53,707 nt of DNA from Sphingomonas tagetis (GTDB lineage Bacteria > Pseudomonadota > Alphaproteobacteria > Sphingomonadales > Sphingomonadaceae). Position 1 is the first letter of the stretch. Every line of letters starts with the position of its first letter. Below, piece after piece: positions 39,837 to 47,941 of this stretch. The stretch is from assembly GCF_024211275.1 (NCBI RefSeq), contig NZ_JAMLDX010000024.1, positions 1 to 53,707 of the forward strand, written 5' to 3'. Both the position numbers and the translations under genes were made by a program. The notes below the pieces were generated by a model that did no database searches, was not told the origin of the DNA, and saw nothing but the letters and a program-made list of their open reading frames with translations.

Positions 39837-41083
39837 TCGGGGACGCGTTCGGCGCCCATGATCGTCTCGGCCTGGATGCGGTCGGCGACCACCGCATACT
39901 TGTCGCCCGACACCAGCACTTCGGGCACCAGCGGGCGGCTGTTATAGGTCGACGCCATGGTCGCGCCATATGCGCCCGCGGTGCGGAAGATGGCGAGGTC
40001 GCCCGAGCGCACCACGTCGATCTCGCGCCCCATCGCGAAGGTGTCGCCGGTCTCGCACACCGGACCCGCGATATTGGCCACGAACTTCTCGCCGGTCGGC
40101 TCGACCGCCTCGAATTCGTGATAGGCGTCGTACAGCGCCGGCCGCGCAAGGTCGTTCATCGCAGCATCGACGATGACATAGGGATTGCCGCTGGCGGGCT
40201 TGACCCAGATCACCTCGGTCACCAGCACCCCGGCGTTGCCGCAGATGAAGCGCCCTGGCTCGAACATCAACGTCACGTCCCAGCCCTGCGTCACGCGCTT
40301 GACCATCGCGCCGAACTCTTCCGCCGACGAGACGGTCTCGCCCGGGCGATAGGGCACGCCCAACCCGCCGCCGAGATCGACATGGGTGATGTCATGCCCC
40401 GCCGCGCGCAGCTCCGCGACCAGCTCGCCGATCCGCTTGTACGCGGCCTCGAGCGGGTCGAGCGTCTTCAACTGGCTGCCGATATGGATCGCCACGCCGC
40501 GCAGGTTCAGGCCGGGCAGCTTGGACAGCCGGTCGAAGATGCCCAACGCCGAATCGATCGCCACGCCGAACTTGTTCTCGGCCTTGCCGGTCGAGATCTT
40601 GGCGTGCGTCCCCGCATCGACGTCGGGGTTCACCCGCAGCACCGCCGGCGCGATCTTGCCTTGGGCATGCGCCAGCTCAGCGAGGACGGCGCCTTCCTCC
40701 TCCAGCTCGATATTGAACTGGCCGATCCCCTCGTCGAGGCCGAGCTGAAGTTCGCGCCGCGTCTTGCCGACGCCTGAAAAGACGATGTCCTCCGGCTTCA
40801 TTCCTGCCGCTAGCGCGCGCTTCAATTCGCCGCCCGACACGACATCGGCGCCATAGCCGTTGCGCGCCAGCACGCCGAGTACGGCGAGGTTGGGATTGGC
40901 CTTGATCGCAAAGGCGATGTGCACGCGCGGCAGATCGGCGAGCGCGGCCTTGAGCACCTGCGCATGGCGTTCGAGCGTCGCGGTCGAATAGACATAGACG
41001 GGCGTGCCGACGTCCGCGGCGATTTGCGGAATGGCGACGTCCTCGGCGTGCAACACGCCGTTCTTGCGGTTGAAATGATCCAT
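39824..41083 (-). CDS. lysA: Diaminopimelate decarboxylase
   Basis: This enzyme makes L-lysine from meso-diaminopimelate using pyridoxal phosphate. I chose the start at 41083 (MDHFNRKNGVLHAED), giving 419 residues; a longer frame upstream would run through the lptM-like gene. The cofactor Lys is Lys61 in FAIKANPN. Further family motifs are GGGLGVPY, MFEPGRFICGNAGVLVTEV and the active-site Cys in GPVCETGD. It lies 17 nt after the lptM-like gene and overlaps the siroheme synthase gene. Confidence 0.96.
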   Translation of the reverse strand: MDHFNRKNGVLHAEDVAIPQIAADVGTPVYVYSTATLERHAQVLKAALADLPRVHIAFAIKANPNLAVLGVLARNGYGADVVSGGELKRALAAGMKPEDIVFSGVGKTRRELQLGLDEGIGQFNIELEEEGAVLAELAHAQGKIAPAVLRVNPDVDAGTHAKISTGKAENKFGVAIDSALGIFDRLSKLPGLNLRGVAIHIGSQLKTLDPLEAAYKRIGELVAELRAAGHDITHVDLGGGLGVPYRPGETVSSAEEFGAMVKRVTQGWDVTLMFEPGRFICGNAGVLVTEVIWVKPASGNPYVIVDAAMNDLARPALYDAYHEFEAVEPTGEKFVANIAGPVCETGDTFAMGREIDVVRSGDLAIFRTAGAYGATMASTYNSRPLVPEVLVSGDKYAVVADRIQAETIMGAERVPEWAR

Positions 41084-41100
41084 CGATTGATCTTCTTTGA

Positions 41101-41334
41101 TTATTGCGGCGGCAGCGTGAATTCGTCGCTGCGCCGTTCCTGCGAGCTGCGCAGCACTTCGTCGCTGCGCGTCGGACGGGTCTGGGGCGGCGCCTGCACC
41201 AAATCGGTGGGCGTCGGCGTGGCCACCGCCCCATAGGGTTTGGGCGGCAGCGATCCCCCGGCGGCCGGTTTCAGCTCGCCCTTGTTGCCGCAAGCCGCCA
41301 ACAGGATCGCCGAAAAGACCACCAGAGTCCGCAT
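41101..41334 (-). CDS. Small LptM (YifL)-like lipoprotein
   Basis: This 77-residue predicted outer-membrane lipoprotein has a signal peptide and lipobox LLAAC (Cys15), followed by GNKGELKPAAGG. The CGxKGxL start of the mature protein is the hallmark of the LptM family, which assists LPS transporter assembly. The rest is Pro-rich and probably disordered. A copy next to lysA is a common arrangement. It lies 3 nt after argH and 17 nt before lysA. Confidence 0.82.
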   Translation of the reverse strand: MRTLVVFSAILLAACGNKGELKPAAGGSLPPKPYGAVATPTPTDLVQAPPQTRPTRSDEVLRSSQERRSDEFTLPPQ

Positions 41335-41337
41335 TGA

Positions 41338-42708
41338 TTACTCTCCTCTTGCGGCGCGCGCGGCCGCAATCGCTTCACGCACCCGCACCGGCGAGGTCCC
41401 GCCGAAACTCGTGCGGCTCGCTACCGACGCATCGACGGTGAGCACGCCGAACGCACGTTCGTCGATACGCTGGTCGATCGCGGTCAGATCGGCAAGCTCG
41501 AGCTGGTCGAGCCGCACGCCCTTGGCTTCCGCCGCGGCAACCGCTCGGCCGGTGATATGGTGCGCCTCGCGAAACGGGATGCCGCCCTCGCGCACCAGCC
41601 AGTCGGCAAGATCGGTCGCGGTTGCGAAGCCGCTCTCCGCCAGCCCGCGCATCCGGTCGGTGCGGAACTGCGCGCTCTCGATCATCCCGGTCATCGCCGC
41701 AATCGACAGCGCCAGCAAGTCGTGGGCCTCGAACACCGGCGGCTTGTCGTCCTGCATGTCCTTCGAATAGGCGAGCGGCAGCCCCTTCATCGTGATCATC
41801 AGCGCAATGAGGCAGCCGACGATCCGACCGCTATGCCCGCGCACCAGCTCGGCGGCGTCGGGATTGCGCTTTTGCGGCATGATCGAGCTGCCGGTCGACC
41901 ATTGATCGCTCAATTTGACGAAGCCGAAGGGCTGGCTCGCCCAGATCACGAACTCTTCCGCCAGCCGCGAGAGATGCAGCGAGCATTGCGCCGCCGCCAT
42001 CAGATAATCGAGCGCGAAGTCGCGGTCGCTGACTGCATCGAGCGAGTTGCGCGTCGGCCCGTCAAAGCCGAGCGCGCTCGCCGTCGCCGCACGATCCAGA
42101 TCGAACCCCGTCCCCGCCAGCGCCGCCGAGCCGAGCGGGCACAGATTGCCGCGCTCGCGATTGTCGCCGAACCGCGACACGTCGCGCGCGATCATCTCGA
42201 AATAGGCCATCAGATGATGCCCCAACGTCACCGGCTGCGCGCTCTGCAGATGGGTGAAGCCCGGCATCACGCTGTCGGCATGTTCCTCCGCCCGCGCCAG
42301 CAGCGCGCCCTGCAACACGTCGAGCGCCGCCAGCACCTGATCGGTGGCATCGCGTACCCACAGCCGGAAATCGGTTGCGACCTGATCGTTGCGGCTGCGC
42401 GCGGTGTGCAGCCGCCCGGCGACCGGCCCGATCTTCTCGGCCAGCCGCGCCTCGGTCAGCATATGGATGTCTTCGAGCGCCATATCCTCCGGCACCCCGC
42501 CGCGCTCATAATCGGCGGCAACCTGATCCAGCCCGGCCGAAATCGTCGCAGCGTCGTCGGGCGAAACGATCCCCTGCTGGCCCAGCATCGCGACATGCGC
42601 CTTCGATCCGGCGATATCCTGGCGCCACATCCGCTTGTCGAACGGGATCGATGCGTTAATCTCGCGCATCACCGACGACGGGCCTTCGGCGAAGCGCCCG
42701 CCCCACAT
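41338..42708 (-). CDS. argH: Argininosuccinate lyase
   Basis: This enzyme performs the last step of arginine synthesis, splitting argininosuccinate into arginine and fumarate. The start at 42708 (MWGGRFAEGPSSVMREINASIPFDKRM) gives the usual 456 residues; a longer upstream frame overlaps the divergent tlpA-like gene. The superfamily signature GSSIMPQKRNPD is present, as is the HTARSRNDQVATDFRL block. It is the first gene of the operon. Its start is only 16 nt from the divergent lipoprotein start, so its leader must be very short or start inside the neighbour. Confidence 0.96.
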   Translation of the reverse strand: MWGGRFAEGPSSVMREINASIPFDKRMWRQDIAGSKAHVAMLGQQGIVSPDDAATISAGLDQVAADYERGGVPEDMALEDIHMLTEARLAEKIGPVAGRLHTARSRNDQVATDFRLWVRDATDQVLAALDVLQGALLARAEEHADSVMPGFTHLQSAQPVTLGHHLMAYFEMIARDVSRFGDNRERGNLCPLGSAALAGTGFDLDRAATASALGFDGPTRNSLDAVSDRDFALDYLMAAAQCSLHLSRLAEEFVIWASQPFGFVKLSDQWSTGSSIMPQKRNPDAAELVRGHSGRIVGCLIALMITMKGLPLAYSKDMQDDKPPVFEAHDLLALSIAAMTGMIESAQFRTDRMRGLAESGFATATDLADWLVREGGIPFREAHHITGRAVAAAEAKGVRLDQLELADLTAIDQRIDERAFGVLTVDASVASRTSFGGTSPVRVREAIAAARAARGE

Positions 42709-42724
42709 CGAATTGGAGCCTGTC

Positions 42725-43318
42725 TTGCGCTCGACGATCGCGCTTCTCCCTGCCTTGGCCCTGCTCGCCCTTGGAATCGCCGGCTGCGATAGGCCGAAGG
42801 ACGCGGACGGGCAAGCAAACGCAACTGTGCCCACCGATAGCGACGCTGCGCCAGCGAACGAGACCGCGCCCACCCGGGCCGACAAGCTCGACCGCAGCCA
42901 CAAGGGCGAGGCCGCGCCAGCGACGCCGTTCAAGGCGCCGGACGGCAAGACCGTCACGCTCGCCGACTTCAAGGGCAAGCCGCTGCTGCTCAACCTGTGG
43001 GCGACGTGGTGCGCGCCATGCGTGCGCGAAATGCCGACGCTCGACCGGGTGGCGGTGCGCGAATCGGGCAAGCTGCAGGTGCTGACGGTGAGCCAGGACC
43101 TGGAAGGCGCGGCCAAGGTCACGCCGTTCTTCGAGAAGGCGAAGTTCCAGGCGCTCAAGCCGTATCTCGATACCGATGTCGCGCTCTCGACCGGCTATGG
43201 CGTCAACCTACCGACGACAATTCTCTATGATTCGCAAGGCCGCGAAATATGGCGCGTGGCCGGCGACATGGAATGGGACGGCGCGACGGCGGCGGCATGG
43301 ATCGCGGAGGCGAAGTAA
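42725..43318 (+). CDS. TlpA-like thioredoxin-fold lipoprotein
   Basis: This is a periplasmic thiol-disulfide oxidoreductase anchored by a lipid. A TTG start at 42725, preceded by GGAG with 6-nt spacing, gives a lipoprotein signal (MRSTIALLPALALLALGIAGC, Cys21). The only ATG upstream lies inside argH. The thioredoxin domain (about 60-197) has the redox motif WATWCAPCVREMPTLDRV. The cis-Pro is in YGVNLPTTILYDSQGRE. It is co-transcribed with the membrane protein that starts at 43318 (TAATG overlap). Confidence 0.88.
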   Translation: MRSTIALLPALALLALGIAGCDRPKDADGQANATVPTDSDAAPANETAPTRADKLDRSHKGEAAPATPFKAPDGKTVTLADFKGKPLLLNLWATWCAPCVREMPTLDRVAVRESGKLQVLTVSQDLEGAAKVTPFFEKAKFQALKPYLDTDVALSTGYGVNLPTTILYDSQGREIWRVAGDMEWDGATAAAWIAEAK

Positions 43319-44244
43319 TGAGCGATGAGTTCGATCCCCCACTCCGCCCGGGCCGCCCGCTGCCGCTGATCGCGGTGCTGCTCGGCCTGGCTGTCCTCGC
43401 CAGCGCCGCGCTGATCCTGCCGCGCGTCGCGCCGCCGCTGCCGCTGGCCACGCTGGTAGGGGCCGGAGCGGCCGCCGGATTGCTGTTCTGGCTACTCGCG
43501 CTCGCCGCCGGACTGCGGCGTGGGCCGGGCTGGTGGACCGCTGCATCACTCGCGCTGCTGATCGGTGGCGGTGCGCTCGCCGGGCTCAATGCTTCGCGCA
43601 TCGGCCATGCCGGGACGGCAGCCGACGCCAGCACCTTCGCCGAGCTCGAGCTGAATCCCGACGCCACGCCGATCCTGCCGAGCAATCCCGGCCGCGGCGC
43701 GATCTCGACGGCCTATGCCGAGCTGGTCCGCGCCGACGAGCGCGCGGTGAAAGCGCAGAATGCCGAAATCGCCAAGCTCAATCTCGGCACGCTCAACAGC
43801 CCCTATCTGCTCTCGCAAGCGCCCGCGGTCCTGAGCAACTGCCCGTCGATCGGCGCGCTCGCAAGCGCAGCTGAAAAGGCCGGCGCGGATCGTGCGACGC
43901 GCGTTGCAGCACTCGCCCGCGCCGCGCAAACCGCGAACCTCGCGGATGACGTGAAGCAGGCCATCGTCCTGATCGTCACACCGCCTGAAGGTGCCGCCGA
44001 GGCTTTGCTCAAGCAGGAGCGCGAGATGTGGCAGGCGACGCAATCGCTTTGCCAGCTTCTCGCCAAGCGCGGCTGGTCGAACGCCAATGGCTATTTCGGC
44101 TTCGGCAGCGCCACCGACAAGGCGGCGTTCGACGCGCTCAATCAGCGCCGCCTCGCGGTCGAGGGCGAGCGCAAACGCATCCGCGACGGCATCCGCAAGC
44201 GGTTCGAGGAAGGCCGCGAGAAAGTCCGCGCGGCGCTCAGCTAA
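43318..44244 (+). CDS. Unknown membrane protein
   Basis: I do not recognise this 308-residue protein. Three hydrophobic helices lie at about 14-37, 42-64 and 72-92. After a linker comes a mostly helical soluble region (about 130-308) with charged segments such as AQNAEIAKLNLGTLNSPYLLSQAP and LAVEGERKRIRDGIRKRFEEGREKVR, the last probably coiled coil. Its start overlaps the stop of the TlpA-like gene, so the two may act together at the membrane. The 3' end overlaps the convergent TPR gene by 8 nt. Confidence 0.8.
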   Translation: MSDEFDPPLRPGRPLPLIAVLLGLAVLASAALILPRVAPPLPLATLVGAGAAAGLLFWLLALAAGLRRGPGWWTAASLALLIGGGALAGLNASRIGHAGTAADASTFAELELNPDATPILPSNPGRGAISTAYAELVRADERAVKAQNAEIAKLNLGTLNSPYLLSQAPAVLSNCPSIGALASAAEKAGADRATRVAALARAAQTANLADDVKQAIVLIVTPPEGAAEALLKQEREMWQATQSLCQLLAKRGWSNANGYFGFGSATDKAAFDALNQRRLAVEGERKRIRDGIRKRFEEGREKVRAALS

Positions 44245-45493
44245 TCGCGCGGGGAGACGGAACCGATACGCGCCACGCGGTCTTCACCTGGCCGAAGAAG
44301 ATCCGACGCCGGTCTGCCGCCTCACTGCCCGTTCCGGCAAGCCGAACGTCGCCAACGCGCGTGTCGAACCCTCGCCCGGCTTCACGGAACAGCGTTCTCG
44401 CATCGGCCGCCCGGTCCAGCCGCAACAGGCATCCCGCCAGCCAGATCGTGATCGCCAGACGCCGCGGATGATCGGCTGAAAGACGGGACCGGTATATGCG
44501 ATAGGCGCTGCGCTGAAACGGCTCGCCTTCCGCGAACCGGCCCCGCTCGATCAGGAAGCTCCCGAGTCCGTGATAGACATTCGCCGTGGCGGTGGATGTC
44601 CGCGAGATCGCCAGTTGCAACTCCAGCGCGCGGCGATAGGCCCGTTCGGCGCGGGCCCAATCCGCCCGCGCTTCGGCAAGCGGCGCATCGAGCAGCACCA
44701 GCTGGACGATCAGCGCGGGATCGTCCGTGACATCGAGCGCGAGCGCTTCTTTCACCGCCTGTTCGGCGTCGTCATATCGCTTGAGCTTGAGCAGGGGGCC
44801 GAGCAGATTGACATAGGTTCGCCCGACAATGTTCGACTTGGTCTGCGGGTCAGCCCGCCGGATGGCCAGCGCCAGCCGGAATTCGATCGCCGCTTCCGCC
44901 CAGCGCTGCTGCCCGTCGAGAATCAGGGCGCGCAAATTGTGAATCGAGGCGATCCGCCCCGGCGTCGCGGCCGGCGAGCGCTGGAGCGCCAGCGCCGCGC
45001 GGGCGACCTCGCCCTCCGCCAGCAGGAACTTGCCCTGCGTGCGCAGATTTTCGGCCAGCAGCAGCCGATAAATGTCTTCGCGCGGATCGCCCGTCATCAG
45101 CGCGACGACGGCGCGCCAATAAGGCTCGGCATCGGCGCGGCGCTCGAGATCTTCCAGCTCTACCCCGATCTGCGCGAGCAATTGCCAATGCTCCTGGCGT
45201 GTGGCCCGCCCGGCTTCGGCGATCGCCAGCGCCTCTTTGAGATACTGGATTCCGGCATCGACCTGCCCCGCCCAGCGATGCGCGAAGAAATTTTGCCACA
45301 GCAGCGCGAAGCAGTCGTCACCCGCCTTCGCCTCTGCGCGGCAAAGGCGTAGCTCCGTCCGAGCGAGCGCCAGCGCCGCCTGAGGCTCGCGCCCGTTCAT
45401 CGCGGCTGCCAGCGCCGCCGACGGCTGTCGCCGTTCGGCCGCAGCAGGAACCGCCGACAGCACGATCATGACAAGGCAGGCGAACAATCTCAC
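44237..45493 (-). CDS. Exported TPR-repeat protein
   Basis: The function is unknown. The 418-residue protein starts with a Sec signal peptide (about 1-19, MRLFACLVMIVLSAVPAAA). The rest is a series of helical hairpins typical of tetratricopeptide repeats, such as AGQVDAGIQYLKEALAIAEAG, LLKLKRYDDAEQAVKEALAL, WARAERAYRRALELQLAI and FLIERGRFAEGEPFQRSAYRIY. It probably acts as a protein-binding scaffold in the periplasm. It stands alone between convergent and tandem neighbours. Confidence 0.85.
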   Translation of the reverse strand: MRLFACLVMIVLSAVPAAAERRQPSAALAAAMNGREPQAALALARTELRLCRAEAKAGDDCFALLWQNFFAHRWAGQVDAGIQYLKEALAIAEAGRATRQEHWQLLAQIGVELEDLERRADAEPYWRAVVALMTGDPREDIYRLLLAENLRTQGKFLLAEGEVARAALALQRSPAATPGRIASIHNLRALILDGQQRWAEAAIEFRLALAIRRADPQTKSNIVGRTYVNLLGPLLKLKRYDDAEQAVKEALALDVTDDPALIVQLVLLDAPLAEARADWARAERAYRRALELQLAISRTSTATANVYHGLGSFLIERGRFAEGEPFQRSAYRIYRSRLSADHPRRLAITIWLAGCLLRLDRAADARTLFREAGRGFDTRVGDVRLAGTGSEAADRRRIFFGQVKTAWRVSVPSPRAIS

Positions 45494-45556
45494 GCCGCCA
45501 GCCTATCATCGCTGCCGCGGAAGCGAAAAGCGACGAAGCCGGTCAGGCGGCGGCGA

Positions 45557-46870
45557 TCAATCCGCGAACAGCAGCACCGGCGTTTCGAGCAGCTTGCGCA
45601 GCGCCTGGACATAGCTCGCCGCGTCCCAGCCATCGACCACGCGGTGGTCGCAGCTGATCGACAGGTTCATCAGCTTGGCGCGCACGATGTCGTCGCCGCG
45701 GAACACCGGGCGCTCGACGATCTTGTTCGGGCCGATGATCGCCACCTCGGGCTTGTTGATCACCGGCGTCGTCGCGACGCCGCCGAGCGGGCCAAGCGAG
45801 GTGATGGTGATGGTCGAGCCCGACAGCTCCTCCGACTTCGCCTTGCCGGTGCGCGCGGCTTCGGCGAGGCGGGTGATCTCGCTCGCCAGCTGCCACACAT
45901 TCATGTCCTGCGCGTCGCGCAGCACCGGGACCATCAGGCCCGCATCGGTCTGAGTCGCCATGCCCATGTGCACCCGGCCATGGCGCGTCACCACGCCGGC
46001 CTCGTCATCGTAGCGCGCGTTGAGCATCGGGAAGTCTGGCAGGGTGCGGCAGATCGCGACGATCACGAACGGTAACATCGTCAGCTTGGGCCGCGACCCG
46101 CGATTGGCGTTGAGGTCGCCACGCATCTCTTCCAGCGCGGTCACGTCGATCTCGTCGACATAGGTGAAGTGCGGGATGGTGCGCTTGGCCGCCGCCATAT
46201 TCTCGGCGATGCGGCGGCGCATGCCGATGACCTTGACCGGCACATCCTCACGCGCCTGGCTGGCGTGCGGGGCGTGATAGCCCTGCCCGCTGCCATAGCG
46301 CAGGAAGGCGTCGAGATCGGCGTGGCGCACGCGGTCGCCGTCGGTCTTCACCTGTGCGAGATCCACGCCGAGGTCCTTGGCGCGCTGACGCACGGCAGGT
46401 GAGGCGAGGACCGTTGATTTCGGCGTAGCAACTTCCGTTTGGCTTGAGCTTGTCGAAGGCCCTGTCGCCGCGGGCGCGTCGCTTGCGGCGATAGACGCTT
46501 CGACAGGCTCAGGGCGAACGGGTTCCGGAGCCGACTCCGTGACTTCGTCCACCCCCGGCGTCTCCGCCTCGATCTGCGCCTCGACGTCCTCGCTCACCGG
46601 TGCGGCGTCGGATTCCTCGGCAACGTCGCCATCGACCTCGACCACCATCAGTCCGGAGCCGATCGGCACCATGTCGCCGACCTCGCCGGCCAGTTCGACG
46701 ACCGTGCCGGACACCGGCGATTCCATCTCGACCGTCGCCTTGTCGGTCATCATGTCCGCGACCTGCTGGTCCTCCTCGACTCGATCGCCGACCTTGACGT
46801 GCCAGGCGACGATCTCGGCCTCGGCGATGCCTTCGCCGATGTCGGGCAAGCGAAACGTGAAGCGTGCCAT
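45557..46870 (-). CDS. bkdB: Branched-chain 2-oxoacid dehydrogenase E2 (lipoyl)
   Basis: This is the dihydrolipoamide acyltransferase core of the 2-oxoacid dehydrogenase complex. The lipoyl domain (about 1-80) has the modified Lys44 in MMTDKATVEM. The peripheral-subunit-binding domain is at about 155-190 (ASPAVRQRAKDLGVDLAQV). The catalytic domain (about 205-437) ends with ISCDHRVVDGWDAASYVQAL, containing the His-Asp active site. The linker at about 117-146 is encoded by a REP-like repeat (46435-46522). The gene follows bkdA2 by 6 nt. The E1 neighbours indicate branched-chain rather than pyruvate substrates. Confidence 0.93.
   Translation of the reverse strand: MARFTFRLPDIGEGIAEAEIVAWHVKVGDRVEEDQQVADMMTDKATVEMESPVSGTVVELAGEVGDMVPIGSGLMVVEVDGDVAEESDAAPVSEDVEAQIEAETPGVDEVTESAPEPVRPEPVEASIAASDAPAATGPSTSSSQTEVATPKSTVLASPAVRQRAKDLGVDLAQVKTDGDRVRHADLDAFLRYGSGQGYHAPHASQAREDVPVKVIGMRRRIAENMAAAKRTIPHFTYVDEIDVTALEEMRGDLNANRGSRPKLTMLPFVIVAICRTLPDFPMLNARYDDEAGVVTRHGRVHMGMATQTDAGLMVPVLRDAQDMNVWQLASEITRLAEAARTGKAKSEELSGSTITITSLGPLGGVATTPVINKPEVAIIGPNKIVERPVFRGDDIVRAKLMNLSISCDHRVVDGWDAASYVQALRKLLETPVLLFAD
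46435..46522. repeat. REP-like inverted pair inside bkdB
   Basis: Two copies of a 24-25 nt motif lie in opposite orientation, 46435-46459 (CCGTTTGGCTTGAGCTTGTC...) and 46496-46522, 36 nt apart. They match the form CCGTTCGCCCTGAGCCTGTC. This motif is a common dispersed repeat in sphingomonads, to my recollection. Here it is translated in frame as PVRPEPVEAS and GPSTSSSQTE in the E2 linker. Confidence 0.75.
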
Positions 46871-46876
46871 TGCGGA

Positions 46877-47941
46877 TCAGTCCTTGAGAAGTTTCTTGAG
46901 CGCCTGCCCGATGCGGACCGGCCCGGGAAAATACGCCCATTCGAGCGAGTGCGGATACGGCGTGTCGAAGCCGGTGACGCGTTCGACTGGCGCTTCGAGG
47001 TGATAGAAGCAGCGCTCCTGCACCAGGCTCACCAGTTCCGAGCCGAAGCCGCTGGTCCGCGTCGCCTCGTGCACCACCATGCAGCGCCCGGTCTTCTTGA
47101 CCGACGCCTCGATCGTCTCGATGTCGAGCGGAACGAGCGTGCGCAGATCGATGATCTCGGCGTCGACGCCCATGTCCTCGACGGTCGACTGCACGACATG
47201 CACCATCGTGCCATAAGCGAGGATCGTCACCGCCTCGCCGGGCCGCACGATCGCCGCCTTGCCCAGCTCGATCCGGTAATAGCCTTCGGGCACCTCGCCG
47301 CCGGCATGGCCCGACCAGTTTTTCGACGGGCGGTCCCAATGGCCATCGAACGGGCCGTTATAGATGCGCTTGGGCTCGAAGAAGATGACCGGGTCATTGT
47401 CCTCGATCGACGCGATCAGCAGCCCCTTGGCGTCATAGGGGGTCGAGGGGATCACCGTCTTCACGCCCGATACGTGCGTGAAGATGCCTTCGGGCGACTG
47501 GCTGTGCGTCTGTCCGCCGAAGATGCCGCCGCCGAACGGCGAGCGCACCGTCAGCGGCGCGGTGAACTGCCCGGCCGAACGATAGCGCAGCCGCGCCGCC
47601 TCGCTGACCAGCTGGTCGAGCGCGGGATAGATATAGTCGGCGAACTGGATCTCGGGCACCGGGCGCAGGCCATAGGCGCCCATCCCGATCGCCACGCCGA
47701 TGATGCCGCATTCGGTGATCGGCGTATCGAACACACGGGTCTTGCCGAACTTGGCCTGCAAGCCCGCGGTCGCGCGGAACACGCCGCCGAAATAGCCGAC
47801 ATCCTCGCCCATCACGATCACGCTGGGATCGCGCGCCATCATGACCTCCATGGCGGAATTGATCGCCTGGATCATGTTCATGCGGGTGTTGGCCCCGGCT
47901 TCGCTCACGCCAACTTCTTCGCTCACGATCGCCTCGCTCAT
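46877..47941 (-). CDS. bkdA2: Branched-chain 2-oxoacid dehydrogenase E1 beta
   Basis: This subunit forms the thiamine-diphosphate-dependent decarboxylase with E1 alpha. The start at 47941 overlaps the E1-alpha stop by 4 nt. The 354-residue sequence carries MNMIQAINSAMEVMMARDPSVIVMGEDVGYFGGVFRAT, TPITECGIIGVAIGMGAYGLRPVPEIQFADYIYPALDQLVSEAARLRYRS and the C-terminal domain motif RCMVVHEATRTSGFGSEL. These match BkdA2 closely. A longer open frame upstream is an out-of-frame reading of E1 alpha. Confidence 0.95.
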   Translation of the reverse strand: MSEAIVSEEVGVSEAGANTRMNMIQAINSAMEVMMARDPSVIVMGEDVGYFGGVFRATAGLQAKFGKTRVFDTPITECGIIGVAIGMGAYGLRPVPEIQFADYIYPALDQLVSEAARLRYRSAGQFTAPLTVRSPFGGGIFGGQTHSQSPEGIFTHVSGVKTVIPSTPYDAKGLLIASIEDNDPVIFFEPKRIYNGPFDGHWDRPSKNWSGHAGGEVPEGYYRIELGKAAIVRPGEAVTILAYGTMVHVVQSTVEDMGVDAEIIDLRTLVPLDIETIEASVKKTGRCMVVHEATRTSGFGSELVSLVQERCFYHLEAPVERVTGFDTPYPHSLEWAYFPGPVRIGQALKKLLKD

